DNA of 64,000 nucleotides from an uncultured Bacilli bacterium (GCA_910589335.1 CAJUTW010000001.1:8910-72909); one strand, 5' to 3'; numbered from the stretch's first letter, positions 49,985 through 59,073 are shown. The notes: generated by a model not told the origin, from the letters alone. Numbers and translations are program-made.

Positions 49985-50773
49985 ATGAGAAAGACGAAAA
50001 CCTATATTAAATTGTTTATTATTTTGTTAGTGTTTTTTATAGTTATGTTTTTAATTTTTGGTATTAATAATATAAAACAAAGTAATTATCAGACAACATT
50101 ATTAATAGGTAATAATACAATATGGAATTATAATAAAAATAAATGGATAAATATTTCTACTAGAGATTCCATTGAAAAGTTAAATTGGAAAGAATATAAC
50201 ATTTATTTGGACAATAAAGAATTTGGTAAATATTTCTTATGGCATGATGATAAATGGTATGCTTTTGATAAGAATAAGAATGCTGTAAAACTTGATGGTA
50301 ATCTGTTGGCTTATAAAGCAAATTTTAAAATGAAATTTTTAGATTTTTCTAAAAAACAAATTACAGATAGAACTTATGTAGATTATGTTTTAGAAGAGAA
50401 TGATTTAAGTTTATCCAGTCAGTTTACAGCTTTTTATAAATTTGATATTGATTTTGATAATGATAAAAATTTAGAAGAGTTCTTTATAATAAGTAATGCT
50501 TTTCCATTTGATTTTAATCCTGAAAAAATATTTTCGATAGTATTTATGGTTAAAAATAATAAGGTATATTATTTATATAATGATATTAGTAATAACAGAG
50601 AATCATTAAATGGGTGTAAACCTTATTTAAATGGTGTTCTTGATACAAATAATGATAAAACCTACGAAATAATATTAAGTTGTGCAAGATATAGTGTTTC
50701 AGAATCAATCGATATGTTATATAAATTTGATAAAGAAAAAGATGCTTTTAAAATAGTAATTTCTAATCAATAA
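49985..50773 (+). CDS. Membrane-anchored protein with Asp-loop (EF-hand/VCBS-like) motifs
   Basis: 262 residues. Membrane helix (about 10-28), then an external domain. Two loops, DIDFDNDKNLEEF (about 155-167) and DTNNDKTYEI (about 217-226), look like calcium-binding Asp loops of FG-GAP/VCBS-type domains. Start is eight bases after the wall hydrolase stop. No catalytic motif seen. Probable external accessory part of the apparatus. A promoter for the coupling protein follows. Confidence 0.6.
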   Translation: MRKTKTYIKLFIILLVFFIVMFLIFGINNIKQSNYQTTLLIGNNTIWNYNKNKWINISTRDSIEKLNWKEYNIYLDNKEFGKYFLWHDDKWYAFDKNKNAVKLDGNLLAYKANFKMKFLDFSKKQITDRTYVDYVLEENDLSLSSQFTAFYKFDIDFDNDKNLEEFFIISNAFPFDFNPEKIFSIVFMVKNNKVYYLYNDISNNRESLNGCKPYLNGVLDTNNDKTYEIILSCARYSVSESIDMLYKFDKEKDAFKIVISNQ

Positions 50774-50776
50774 TTA

Positions 50777-50805
50777 ATGACAGTTTTAAAAAGTTACGTT
50801 ATAAT
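50777..50805 (+). promoter_or_regulatory. Sigma-A promoter for virD4
   Basis: ATGACA (50777-50782) and TATAAT (50800-50805) with a 17-base spacer, 25 bases before the virD4 start; the ribosome site is GGAGAGGAGGAAG. Confidence 0.7.
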
Positions 50806-50829
50806 ATAGGGAGAGGAGGAAGTAGTGGT

Positions 50830-53181
50830 ATGAAATTGAAATTTAGAGCAGATCCTGAGGATTTATTAATATTTGGAATATTTGCGATTTTCTTACTTTA
50901 CGTGGTTGCTATTGGAGTTGTAAATTTACATACATTTGCGTCTGAAGGACATTTAGCAGGACTTAATCCTTTACCTGCATTTGGACCTGATTATTTATTT
51001 TCAACAATCTTTTTATATTTATTATTTTTACTTGGAATTTTTGCTAGTGTAAGTTCTATGTTTTTTGAAAGTGAAAAAGGTTTTGGTATTACAACTGATA
51101 AAAAAGATAAAGGTTATTCAAGATGGGCAAAAGAGAAAGAAATTAAAGAAGAACTAGAAATGGTTGGAGTTAAACAAGCTGATTCTAAAGTATCAGGAGT
51201 TCCTTTAATTTTAAATGAAGAAGAGATGTGGGTTGATAATAGTGAATATCACTCTTTAGTAATAGGAGCTACTGGTTCTGGTAAAACTCAAACAGTTATT
51301 TTGCCACTTGTTCATAGTTTAGCAAAAGCTAAAGAGTCAATGATTATTACCGATCCTAAAGGTGAAATTTATGAAAAGACTAGTAATATGCTTAGAGCTA
51401 GAGGATATCAAATTCTACTTTTAAATTTCCGTGATCCACAAAATGGTAACGCATGGAATCCTATGACTTTGCCGTATGAAATGTATAAGGCTGGTAATCA
51501 AGATAAATCAATTGAGTTACTTGATGATTTGGCTTTAAATATTTTATATGATGCTTCTAATAAAAATGCAGATCCTTTTTGGGAGAAAACATCAGCAGAT
51601 TATTTTTCAGGAGTTGCTCTTGGATTATTTGAAGATGCTAAACCAGAAGAGATAAATATTAATAGTATTTCTTTAGCAACAACAGTTGGAGAAGAAAAAT
51701 TTGGTGGATCAACATATATTAAAGAATATTTTGGAGCAAAAGATCCTAATAGTCCTGCTTCTATTAATGCATCAAGTACAATTATGGCACCAACTGAGAC
51801 TAAAGGAAGTATTTTATCTGTATTTAAGCAAAAAGTTAAGTTATTTGCATCTCGAGAGAATTTATCTGAAATGTTATCTCACAGTGATATAGATTTAGAA
51901 AGTATTGGTGAGAAACCTACAGCTGTATTTATTGTTATTCAAGATGAGAAAAAAACATATCACTCCTTAGTAACTATCTTACTAAAACAAATTTATGAAA
52001 CTTTAATTAGTGTTGCGCAAAAACACGGTGGAAAATTACCAATAAGAACTAATTTCTTGCTTGATGAGTTTGCTAATATGCCACCTCTAAAAGATGTTAC
52101 AACAATGATTACTGCTGCACGTTCTAGAAAAATTAGATTTACAATGATTATTCAAAACTTTGCTCAACTTGATTCTGTATATGGTAAGGAAGATGCTGAA
52201 ACTATTCGCGGTAACTGTGGTAATATTATTTATTTAATTACTACTGAGCTTAAAGCCTTAGAAGAAATATCTAAAATGTGTGGAGAGGTTAAATCTAAAA
52301 AAGATGATAAAACGGCTTCTACTCCATTAGTTACAGTATCTGATTTACAAAGAATGAAGCAGTTTGAAGTAATAATTTTACGTATGCGTAAACAGCCATT
52401 TAAAACTAAGTTTACTCCATATTTTAAACTTAATTGGGGTAAAACTTATCCTGAAGCTAGTTATCCTTCAAGAGAGAAAGAAGTTGTTAAAACTTTTGAT
52501 ATTAAAGAATATGTAAAAGCGCAAAAGAAGAAAAAATTATTAGAGATGATGAATTCAGCAGATGATAAAGATAAAGAACTTGGCAATATGCCAGGTATGC
52601 CTGGAATTCCAGGAATGCCTAACTTTCCTGGATTACCAGGAATGCCACCATTTCCTAAGACTAATCCAATGGTTGAAAAATTACCTCCTGAATTACAAGA
52701 AGCAAGAGAAAAAAGAAATATGGGTCCAAATATTCCAGATTTTTTAACTAGAAAAAATTCTGATAATCAAGAATCTAACAATTTACCTAATATTCCAGAT
52801 TTTGAAACATTTAAAAAACAAATGGAAGCTTCTGATAATACTTTTAATCCTTTTGCTCCTTCTAAAACATCAGCACCATCTTTAAATAAAAGTGATGATG
52901 ATTTAGGATTTGATGTTGATGAACTTGTTAAGAAAATAGATGCAAAAATAGCAGAATTAGAAGAGGAAGAAAAAAGACAAAAAGAAGCTGAAGGAAAAGT
53001 TAATAATCAAATATCTTCAAAACCTCTTGAAGATAAGAAGTCTGATAGTATTTTATATAAAAATGAAGATAAGAATATCAAAAATGAAGAAAATAATAAA
53101 GTTCAAACTAAACCAAGTAATTTAAGCTTAGAAGATGATAGTGATGAAGATGATTTCTTTGATGATTTCTTTGATAGTTAG
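50830..53181 (+). CDS. virD4: VirD4/TraG-type coupling ATPase
   Basis: 783 residues. Two N-terminal membrane helices (about 9-33, 55-78), then the coupling-protein core: Walker A IGATGSGKTQTVI (about 146-158), ITDPKGEIYE, NAWNPM, and Walker B NFLLDEFANMPPL (about 408-420) with FTMIIQNFAQLDSVYG. Family role: selects and feeds substrates into the type IV channel. The tail (about 560-783) is an added low-complexity region: GMPGIPGMPNFPGLPGMPPFP, then long acidic/Lys-rich helices ending in Asp-rich DDFFDDFFDS. Such tails can bind chaperones or effectors; this is inference. Confidence 0.95.
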   Translation: MKLKFRADPEDLLIFGIFAIFLLYVVAIGVVNLHTFASEGHLAGLNPLPAFGPDYLFSTIFLYLLFLLGIFASVSSMFFESEKGFGITTDKKDKGYSRWAKEKEIKEELEMVGVKQADSKVSGVPLILNEEEMWVDNSEYHSLVIGATGSGKTQTVILPLVHSLAKAKESMIITDPKGEIYEKTSNMLRARGYQILLLNFRDPQNGNAWNPMTLPYEMYKAGNQDKSIELLDDLALNILYDASNKNADPFWEKTSADYFSGVALGLFEDAKPEEININSISLATTVGEEKFGGSTYIKEYFGAKDPNSPASINASSTIMAPTETKGSILSVFKQKVKLFASRENLSEMLSHSDIDLESIGEKPTAVFIVIQDEKKTYHSLVTILLKQIYETLISVAQKHGGKLPIRTNFLLDEFANMPPLKDVTTMITAARSRKIRFTMIIQNFAQLDSVYGKEDAETIRGNCGNIIYLITTELKALEEISKMCGEVKSKKDDKTASTPLVTVSDLQRMKQFEVIILRMRKQPFKTKFTPYFKLNWGKTYPEASYPSREKEVVKTFDIKEYVKAQKKKKLLEMMNSADDKDKELGNMPGMPGIPGMPNFPGLPGMPPFPKTNPMVEKLPPELQEAREKRNMGPNIPDFLTRKNSDNQESNNLPNIPDFETFKKQMEASDNTFNPFAPSKTSAPSLNKSDDDLGFDVDELVKKIDAKIAELEEEEKRQKEAEGKVNNQISSKPLEDKKSDSILYKNEDKNIKNEENNKVQTKPSNLSLEDDSDEDDFFDDFFDS

Positions 53182-53196
53182 AAAGGATGTTAAAAT

Positions 53197-54411
53197 ATGA
53201 ATTCAAATTTTAATATGGTAAAAAAACCTAAAAAAGAAGAAGTAATTGAAGAGGAAGAAGAGACTTTATTAGAAGAAATAGAAGATAAAAATAAAGTTTT
53301 ATCAGCTCGTAAGAGAATGTATAAAATGATGAAAATAATTATTTTTGGTACTATAATTTTATTAGTAATCTTATATATTTGTTCAATGTTTATAAAAAAA
53401 GATTATTCTTATACAGAGATTGAAAAGATTGTAAAAGATGCTGCTATTTCATACTTTAAAGATAATCCTAATAGTTTACCTACTGAAGAAGGAAATATAG
53501 TAGAAATTGATGCAAGTAATTTAGTTGTTGCTGAAAAAATGAAAGATTTAGGTGAATATACTAAAGAAGGTGTTGTTTGTTCGGCAACAGTTCAGGTTGA
53601 AAAGTCTGGTGATCAATTTTTATATACTCCATATTTAAATTGTGGAGATAAATATACTACAGAAGAGTTATATAAAAGATTAATTAAAGATGAGAACATA
53701 GTAAATTCAGGTTATGGTTTATATCAAAATAATGGAGCTTATCATTATCGTGGAGAAAAGGTAGATAATTATCTTCAATTAGATGAAACACTTTGGAGAA
53801 TAGTAAAGATTACAGCTAATAATAATATTGTTTTAATAAGTAATGATGGAATTACATATGAACAACCTTGGGATAATAGATTTAATGAAAGAAATAAATT
53901 TACATCAGGATTTAATAATTATAGTTCTAGTAGAGTAAAAGAATATTTAGATAAAGTTTATTCTAATCCTGTAAAAGAAAAAGGTGAAATTTTATTATCT
54001 GATAAAGATAAGTCTAAATTAGTTTCTTATAACTTATGTACAGGTAAGAGAGATGCTAATAGTACTGCAAAGGATAATTCTTTAGAATGTACTGAAGTAT
54101 TACAAAATCAAAAATATGGTTTATTAACTTTATCAGATTATTTATATGCTAGTATTGATTCAAGTTGTCAAAATGCTGCAACTAAGACTTGTCAAAATTA
54201 TAATTATTTAGTAAAAAAAGGAAAATCTTGGTGGTTACTTACTGGTGATACAATAGATGATTCTATCGTGTATGCAGTTAAAGAAAGTGGAGCTGTATCT
54301 AGACAAATGGCAAGTAATTATCATACTATAAGACCAGTAATTTATTTGAATAGTAAAGTTTTATATAAAAGTGGAGATGGAACACTTGAAAAACCTTTTA
54401 AAATTAAATAG
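53197..54411 (+). CDS. Single-pass surface protein with pilin-like stretch and repeated-type C-terminal domain
   Basis: 404 residues. An acidic cytosolic N-terminus (about 1-45), membrane helix (about 47-67), a pilin-like stretch (VKDAAISYFKDNPNSLPTEEG ... YLNCG), then a C-terminal domain beginning ETLWRIVKITANNNIVLIS and ending IRPVIYLNSKVLY with GDGTLEKPFKI. The same parts occur in the 29537-31336 protein, which has two copies of the last domain and an Ig-like insert. It closes the secretion locus and has its own terminator. Probably an external component; activity unknown. Confidence 0.7.
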   Translation: MNSNFNMVKKPKKEEVIEEEEETLLEEIEDKNKVLSARKRMYKMMKIIIFGTIILLVILYICSMFIKKDYSYTEIEKIVKDAAISYFKDNPNSLPTEEGNIVEIDASNLVVAEKMKDLGEYTKEGVVCSATVQVEKSGDQFLYTPYLNCGDKYTTEELYKRLIKDENIVNSGYGLYQNNGAYHYRGEKVDNYLQLDETLWRIVKITANNNIVLISNDGITYEQPWDNRFNERNKFTSGFNNYSSSRVKEYLDKVYSNPVKEKGEILLSDKDKSKLVSYNLCTGKRDANSTAKDNSLECTEVLQNQKYGLLTLSDYLYASIDSSCQNAATKTCQNYNYLVKKGKSWWLLTGDTIDDSIVYAVKESGAVSRQMASNYHTIRPVIYLNSKVLYKSGDGTLEKPFKIK

Positions 54412-54440
54412 GAGTCTGTTATATAATAGATTCTTTTTTT
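54412..54440 (+). terminator. Intrinsic terminator at the end of the secretion locus
   Basis: GAGTCT (54412-54417) pairs with AGATTC (54428-54433) with one G-T pair; a T-run follows to 54440. It marks the downstream boundary of the Tad/type IV locus. Confidence 0.7.
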
Positions 54441-54467
54441 TGCATTTATTATAATGGAGGTGAGTAT

Positions 54468-54749
54468 ATGAATATTGATATTAATAGTATTCTTAAAATG
54501 AATTCTTCAAATATAATAGATATTAGAGATAGAAATAGTTATGTAATGGGACATATTCCACAAGCTATAAATATTGAAGAGTATGATTTATTATTTAATA
54601 CAAATAAATACTTAAATAAAAATTCTATTTATTATATATATTGTGATTTAGGAAATAGAAGTGGTCAATTAGCAATGAAACTTAGAAAAGATGGTTATAA
54701 TGTTATCAATATAGAAGGTGGTTATCATAATTACTTGTTAAGAAAATAG
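54468..54749 (+). CDS. Single-domain rhodanese-like sulfurtransferase
   Basis: 93 residues. Rhodanese fold: IIDIRDRNSYVMGHIPQAINI at the start, then YYIYCDLGNRSGQLAMKL with the active-site Cys loop (CDLGNRS) and DGYNVINIEGGYHNY at the end. It would carry persulfide sulfur between donors and acceptors. It is a stand-alone domain with GGAGGTGAG before the ATG. Target unknown. It is followed 34 bases later by a membrane protein gene. Confidence 0.88.
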   Translation: MNIDINSILKMNSSNIIDIRDRNSYVMGHIPQAINIEEYDLLFNTNKYLNKNSIYYIYCDLGNRSGQLAMKLRKDGYNVINIEGGYHNYLLRK

Positions 54750-54783
54750 ATTTATAATATAATAGTTATGAAGGTGATAATAA

Positions 54784-55362
54784 TTGGAAATAATTAATTA
54801 TATTATTGATTATAGTACTAAATTTATAGCTACTGGTGGAATACCTTTTGGATTTTTGTTAGTTTTTATAGAATGTTTTATTCCAGCATTACCATTAAGT
54901 ATTTTTGTTGCTTTAAATGTTAATGCATTTGGAGTGTTTATTGGAACTCTAATTTCATGGATTGCTACTTGTTTAGGAAGTTTCTTATGTTATTTATTAT
55001 TTTCTTTTTTAGAAGAGAAATTTATTAGTAAATGGTTTAATAATAAAACTAAAAAACTTATTACAAAAGGAACATTAAAATTTAAAACAATTGGTTTTTC
55101 TGAATTAGTATTAATAATAACATTACCTTTTACTCCATCTTTTTTAGTTAATATTTTATCAGGGATAGCTGGAGTATCAAAAGAAAAATTTATTTCAGCT
55201 TTATTAATAGGTAAAGTATTTACAATAATTTTTTGGGGGTATATTGGAAAAAGTTTTATTGAAAGTATTACAGATATAAGTTCTATTTTTTATATAATTA
55301 TAGCTTTAATAATTTCATATATTTTATCTAAAATTGTTAGTCGAAAAATGAATATTGAATAA
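54784..55362 (+). CDS. VTT/DedA-like (SNARE-associated) membrane protein
   Basis: 192 residues starting from TTG 54784, set by AAGGTGATAA just upstream. Helices at about 15-60, 63-88, 105-130, 135-155 and 165-183. Family marks: GIPFGFLLVFIECFIPALPLSIFVALN and the re-entrant GTLISWIATCLGSFLCYLLF, then LPFTPSFLVNILSGIAGVSKEKF. VTT-domain proteins move lipids across the membrane. Neighbours on both sides are cytosolic and do not point to a specific lipid. Confidence 0.8.
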   Translation: MEIINYIIDYSTKFIATGGIPFGFLLVFIECFIPALPLSIFVALNVNAFGVFIGTLISWIATCLGSFLCYLLFSFLEEKFISKWFNNKTKKLITKGTLKFKTIGFSELVLIITLPFTPSFLVNILSGIAGVSKEKFISALLIGKVFTIIFWGYIGKSFIESITDISSIFYIIIALIISYILSKIVSRKMNIE

Positions 55363-55377
55363 AAAGGAGAAAATTAT

Positions 55378-56445
55378 ATGGATTATGTTATTATTTTATT
55401 GCTTATTGTTTTAATTATTTTAGTAGTTATTTCATTATTTAAAAATATAAATGAATCAAATATTACAGAAAGACTTGGTAAGCTTGAACTAGAAGTTATG
55501 CGTGAGATTGGAAACTTTAAATCTGATTTAAGTAGAAATATGAATGAAGATTTTTCTAAATTTAATGAAAGTGTTGAAAAGAGACTTCTTATGATTAATG
55601 AGAAAGTTAATGAAAGACTTGATCAAAATTTTGAAAAAACTAATAAAACTTTTATGAATGTTATAGAAAGACTTTCAAAAATTGATGAGGCACAGAAAAA
55701 GATTGAAACTTTGTCAGGAGATATTGTTAGTTTACAAAGTATTTTAACAGATAAGAAGACAAGAGGAATATTTGGAGAAGTTAATTTAAAACATATTTTA
55801 ACAAGTGTTTTTGGTGAAAAGAATGATAAAATCTATAAAATTCAATATACTTTATCTACTGGTGTAATTGCAGATAGTGTTTTATTTGCTCCTGAACCAT
55901 TAGGAACTATTTGTATTGATTCAAAATTTCCACTTGAAAATTATCAATTAATGGTTGATAGAAAATTGTCAGAAGAAACGCGAAAAAGTTATTTAAAAAA
56001 TTTTAGAATTGATATGAAAAAACATATTGATGCTATTAGTAATAAATATATAATTCCGGGAGAAACTACAGATCAAGCTATATTATTTTTACCTGCAGAA
56101 GCTATTTTTGCTGAACTTAATGCTTATCACTCTGATATTATAAATTATGCTTATAAAAAAAGAGTATGGATTACTAGTCCAACCACGCTTATATCTACTT
56201 TAACAGTAATTGAGATGATTATAAAAAATTTAGAAAGAGATAAATATAGTTCAATTATACATGAAGAGCTAAACAAACTAGGTCTTGAATTTGCAAGATA
56301 TAAAGAACGTTGGGATAAATTAGCAAGAAGTATTCAAACAGTTAATAAAGATGTTGAAAATGTATCTATAACTGCAGATAAGATTTCTAAGAAATTTCAA
56401 ACTATTAATAAAGTTGAACTTATAGAAAATGATGAAAGAACTTAA
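55378..56445 (+). CDS. rmuC: DNA recombination protein RmuC
   Basis: 355 residues. N-terminal membrane helix (about 3-20), coiled coil (about 25-125, KLELEVMREIGNFKSDLSRN), then the RmuC nuclease-like domain: TRGIFGEVNLKHILTSVFGE, ICIDSKFPLENYQLMVD, ILFLPAEAIFAELNAYH and VWITSPTTLISTLTVIEMI. RmuC limits DNA inversions at repeats. It lies shortly upstream of the Ku-LigD genes, so this stretch groups DNA-maintenance functions. A terminator follows. Confidence 0.93.
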   Translation: MDYVIILLLIVLIILVVISLFKNINESNITERLGKLELEVMREIGNFKSDLSRNMNEDFSKFNESVEKRLLMINEKVNERLDQNFEKTNKTFMNVIERLSKIDEAQKKIETLSGDIVSLQSILTDKKTRGIFGEVNLKHILTSVFGEKNDKIYKIQYTLSTGVIADSVLFAPEPLGTICIDSKFPLENYQLMVDRKLSEETRKSYLKNFRIDMKKHIDAISNKYIIPGETTDQAILFLPAEAIFAELNAYHSDIINYAYKKRVWITSPTTLISTLTVIEMIIKNLERDKYSSIIHEELNKLGLEFARYKERWDKLARSIQTVNKDVENVSITADKISKKFQTINKVELIENDERT

Positions 56446-56461
56446 TATAGTTCTTTTTTTT
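56435..56461 (+). terminator. Intrinsic terminator after rmuC
   Basis: AAAGAACT (56435-56442) pairs with AGTTCTTT (56449-56456), continuing in Ts to 56461; the stem covers the last codons of rmuC. Confidence 0.75.
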
Positions 56462-56484
56462 AATAATTTAGAATAAAATATTTT

Positions 56485-56691
56485 ATGATTACTAGAATAA
56501 TACTTTTTTTAGTCAGTTTTTGTATGATGGTTTTTGGGCTTTCTTTTATATTAATATACATAAATCTATTTACTTTTGGATATAATATTTATGAATATTT
56601 AGAATATATTTTTAAAAGAATAGAGTGTTTATGTTTTTTTTGTGGTTTTCTTTTAATGTTATTTTTACTTAAGAAAAGGAGAAAAAAATGA
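56485..56691 (+). CDS. Small two-helix membrane protein
   Basis: 68 residues with two hydrophobic helices (about 3-28 and 45-63) and a basic C-terminus (KKRRKK). No good ribosome site precedes the ATG at 56485, so start and reality are uncertain. The stop overlaps the start of the next gene by four bases (ATGA), which supports a real coupled gene. Function unknown. Confidence 0.45.
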   Translation: MITRIILFLVSFCMMVFGLSFILIYINLFTFGYNIYEYLEYIFKRIECLCFFCGFLLMLFLLKKRRKK

Positions 56692-57314
56692 ATTATATAT
56701 ATGATTTAGTACTTAATTTTAGTGAAAATGAAAGAATTTTAGAATTTTATGAATGGATGAAGGAAGATGTTTTATCAACAATAGCAAAAATACCAATTAT
56801 TAGAATTAATAGATTTCAAATGAATGATATTTTGAATAATAAAATTAGTGTTACTAAAACATTCTTAAAAAAATATGAAAATAAAACTTTATTAGATGAT
56901 GGGAGTTTATTAAAATATTCTTTTTTAGTTACTGATTTAAGTAAAGTTATAGCTTTAGAATTTAGTAGTAATGGAGAAGTTATAAGACGTAGCAGTTTAT
57001 TACTTGATGAAGAAGAAGCAGTTATAGAAGAAAGTTTAGATTATCAGGAAGAAGAATTAAATTATAAAATAATAAGAAATTATTTAAAGTTTGATTTTTT
57101 AACAAGAGATGAAAGAAAAATCAGAAGTAGCTTAATTAATGAACTAAATTATTTATATAAAAATAAAAAGTATGATGAGATAAATTATCTTTATGAAGAA
57201 TTATATAATGAAAAAATTAATATTCATGATAAATATAAATTTTTAATAGATGATATTAGTAATAATTATTCATCAAAATATAATAAAATTTATGATATTA
57301 TTAAAATGACTTAA
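56688..57314 (+). CDS. DUF3603-like protein of unknown function
   Basis: 208 residues, acidic, no membrane segment. The start MNYIYDLVLNFSENERILEFYEWMKEDVLSTIAKIPIIRI follows the DUF3603 pattern of Bacilli proteins (a Y-D-L-x-L-N-F start, FYEW, KIPI.R). The rest is helical. Function of the family is unknown. It is translationally coupled to the small membrane protein upstream; a terminator follows. Confidence 0.65.
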   Translation: MNYIYDLVLNFSENERILEFYEWMKEDVLSTIAKIPIIRINRFQMNDILNNKISVTKTFLKKYENKTLLDDGSLLKYSFLVTDLSKVIALEFSSNGEVIRRSSLLLDEEEAVIEESLDYQEEELNYKIIRNYLKFDFLTRDERKIRSSLINELNYLYKNKKYDEINYLYEELYNEKINIHDKYKFLIDDISNNYSSKYNKIYDIIKMT

Positions 57315-57327
57315 ATTAAGTCTTTTT
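57308..57327 (+). terminator. Short intrinsic terminator
   Basis: GACTTAA (57308-57314) and TTAAGTC (57316-57322) form a compact palindrome; five Ts follow at 57323-57327. The left arm covers the stop codon of the DUF3603-like gene. Confidence 0.6.
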
Positions 57328-57378
57328 AATTTAGTATAAAATACTTATTTTTGTTTAAAATAATTTTAGGTGATAAAT

Positions 57379-58122
57379 ATGCCAAATGTACATAGTGCAA
57401 TATCTTTTGGTCTTGTAAATATTCCTATAATTATGAATCCTTTAATTAAAAATAATGATACTTCTTTTAATCAATTACATGAAAAATGTTTAAATAGAGT
57501 TAGATATATAAAATTTTGTGATCATTGTAAAAAGAATTTAAAAGAAGCAGATATTATAAAAGGCTATGAATATGAGAAAGATCATTATTTAACTTTTCAA
57601 AAAGCTGAATTAGATAAATTAAAACCTGAAAATGAAAAAGAAATTGAAATAGTATCTTTTATAAATATAAATGAAATTGATCCAGTTTATTTTGAGAAAA
57701 GTTATATTTTAGAGACAGAAAAAGGAAATAAAGCTTATAATCTTTTTTTAGAAGCTTTAAAAAAGACAAAAAAAGTTGCTTTAGCAAAAACGGTTATTGG
57801 AAGTAAATTTTATTATTGTATTTTAAGATTTACTAATTTTGGAATAATTATGACTACTTTATTTTTTTATGAAGAGGTTAATCTTGATGATTTGAATAAA
57901 AGTGTAAAAGTAAATTCTAAGGAATTGGATTTAGCAATTAGAATAATTGAGGAGAGAAGTGGGAAGTTTGAACCAGAAAAATATAAGGATGAATATCAGG
58001 ATAATATTAAACAAGCTATAGAAGATAAACTAAATGGTAAAGCAATAAAGAAAGGTAAAAAGAAACAAAAGCAACAAGTATCTGATTTATTAGAAGCGCT
58101 TGAGAAGAGTTTAAAAAAATAG
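57379..58122 (+). CDS. ku: Bacterial Ku protein (non-homologous end joining)
   Basis: 247 residues from ATG 57379 (AGGTGAT upstream), not the GTG at 57370 inside the ribosome site. Ku core: HSAISFGLVNIPIIMNP, the CDHCKKNLKEADIIKGYEYEKDHYLTF segment with a CxxC pair, and KVALAKTVIGSKFYYCILRF. The Lys-rich C-terminus (KKGKKKQKQQVSDLLEALEKSLKK) is the usual DNA/ligase contact tail. Ku dimers ring broken DNA ends and recruit LigD, whose gene starts at the very next base after the stop. Confidence 0.94.
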   Translation: MPNVHSAISFGLVNIPIIMNPLIKNNDTSFNQLHEKCLNRVRYIKFCDHCKKNLKEADIIKGYEYEKDHYLTFQKAELDKLKPENEKEIEIVSFININEIDPVYFEKSYILETEKGNKAYNLFLEALKKTKKVALAKTVIGSKFYYCILRFTNFGIIMTTLFFYEEVNLDDLNKSVKVNSKELDLAIRIIEERSGKFEPEKYKDEYQDNIKQAIEDKLNGKAIKKGKKKQKQQVSDLLEALEKSLKK

Positions 58123-59010
58123 ATGGATTTATTTGAAAATAGGGATTTTAGTCCTATGTTGTTGTCAGAAGAAAAAGATGCTTTTGATTCAAAAGAGTTT
58201 ATATTTGAATTAAAATTTGATGGAACTAGGGCTTTAATTTTTGTGTCTCAAAAGAACTTAGTTATTATGAATAGACATGGAAAGAATATTACATATTTAT
58301 ATCCTGAATTACAAGAGATAAAAAATTATATAAAAGAAAAAGTTATATTTGATGGAGAAATAGTTGTTTTTAAAGAAGGAAAACCTTCTTTTTTGAAATT
58401 GCAGGAGAGAGCACATTTAAAAAATAAATTAAAGATTAATTATCAAAGTAAAAATAATCCAGTAATATTTGTTTGTTTTGATATTTTATATAAAAATAAA
58501 AATCTTATAAATAACACATTATTAGAAAGAAAAAAAATATTATCTAAGTTCATAGATAATGATTATTTTTTAAAGAATAAGTATATTGAAAATGATGGAA
58601 AATTATTATTTAAAAATATTAAAAAATTAGGTCTTGAAGGTATTGTTGCTAAAAGAAAAAATAGTAAATATCAAATTAATAAAAGAACTGATGATTGGAT
58701 TAAAATAAAAAATTTATTAAAAGAGTCTTTTTATGTTGGTGGATATATAGAAACAAAAAAAAGTATATCTTTGCTTTTAGGAGAGATGAAAAATAATAAA
58801 CTATTTTATGTTGGTAGAGTAGTAATATCAACTAAAGAATCTTTATATAAAAGTATTAAAAGTAGTAAGATAATTAATAAGACAAATTTTGAGAAAGATA
58901 TTGTGGGAGCTAATTATATAATTCCTAAATTTAAATGTTTTGTGGAATATATGGAAAGAACTAAAACTAATCATTTAAGACAACCTGTTTTTAGAGGAGA
59001 AGATAAGTGA
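58123..59010 (+). CDS. ligD: ATP-dependent DNA ligase, LigD catalytic domain only
   Basis: 295 residues. Adenylation motif I is ELKFDGTRA (Lys about 29); other nucleotidyltransferase motifs follow: NRHGKN (III), FDGEIVVF (IV region), EGIVAKRKNSKY (V: IVAKR), DDWIKIKN. The OB-fold domain follows (about 200-295, FYVGGYIETKKSISLLLGE). It lacks the polymerase/primase and nuclease domains of the large LigD proteins, so those functions are absent or come from other genes. The ATG directly follows the Ku TAG. Ends in TGA. Confidence 0.92.
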   Translation: MDLFENRDFSPMLLSEEKDAFDSKEFIFELKFDGTRALIFVSQKNLVIMNRHGKNITYLYPELQEIKNYIKEKVIFDGEIVVFKEGKPSFLKLQERAHLKNKLKINYQSKNNPVIFVCFDILYKNKNLINNTLLERKKILSKFIDNDYFLKNKYIENDGKLLFKNIKKLGLEGIVAKRKNSKYQINKRTDDWIKIKNLLKESFYVGGYIETKKSISLLLGEMKNNKLFYVGRVVISTKESLYKSIKSSKIINKTNFEKDIVGANYIIPKFKCFVEYMERTKTNHLRQPVFRGEDK

Positions 59011-59073
59011 GATTTTTTTTATAAGAGAAAAATGTGTTTTATAAAATAAAAATCTTGGATATGAGGTATGAGA

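Noticed and set aside
52562..52747. Alternative plus-strand frame in the virD4 tail
   Set aside because: It is produced by the low-complexity Met-Pro-Gly repeats in another frame; no ribosome site.
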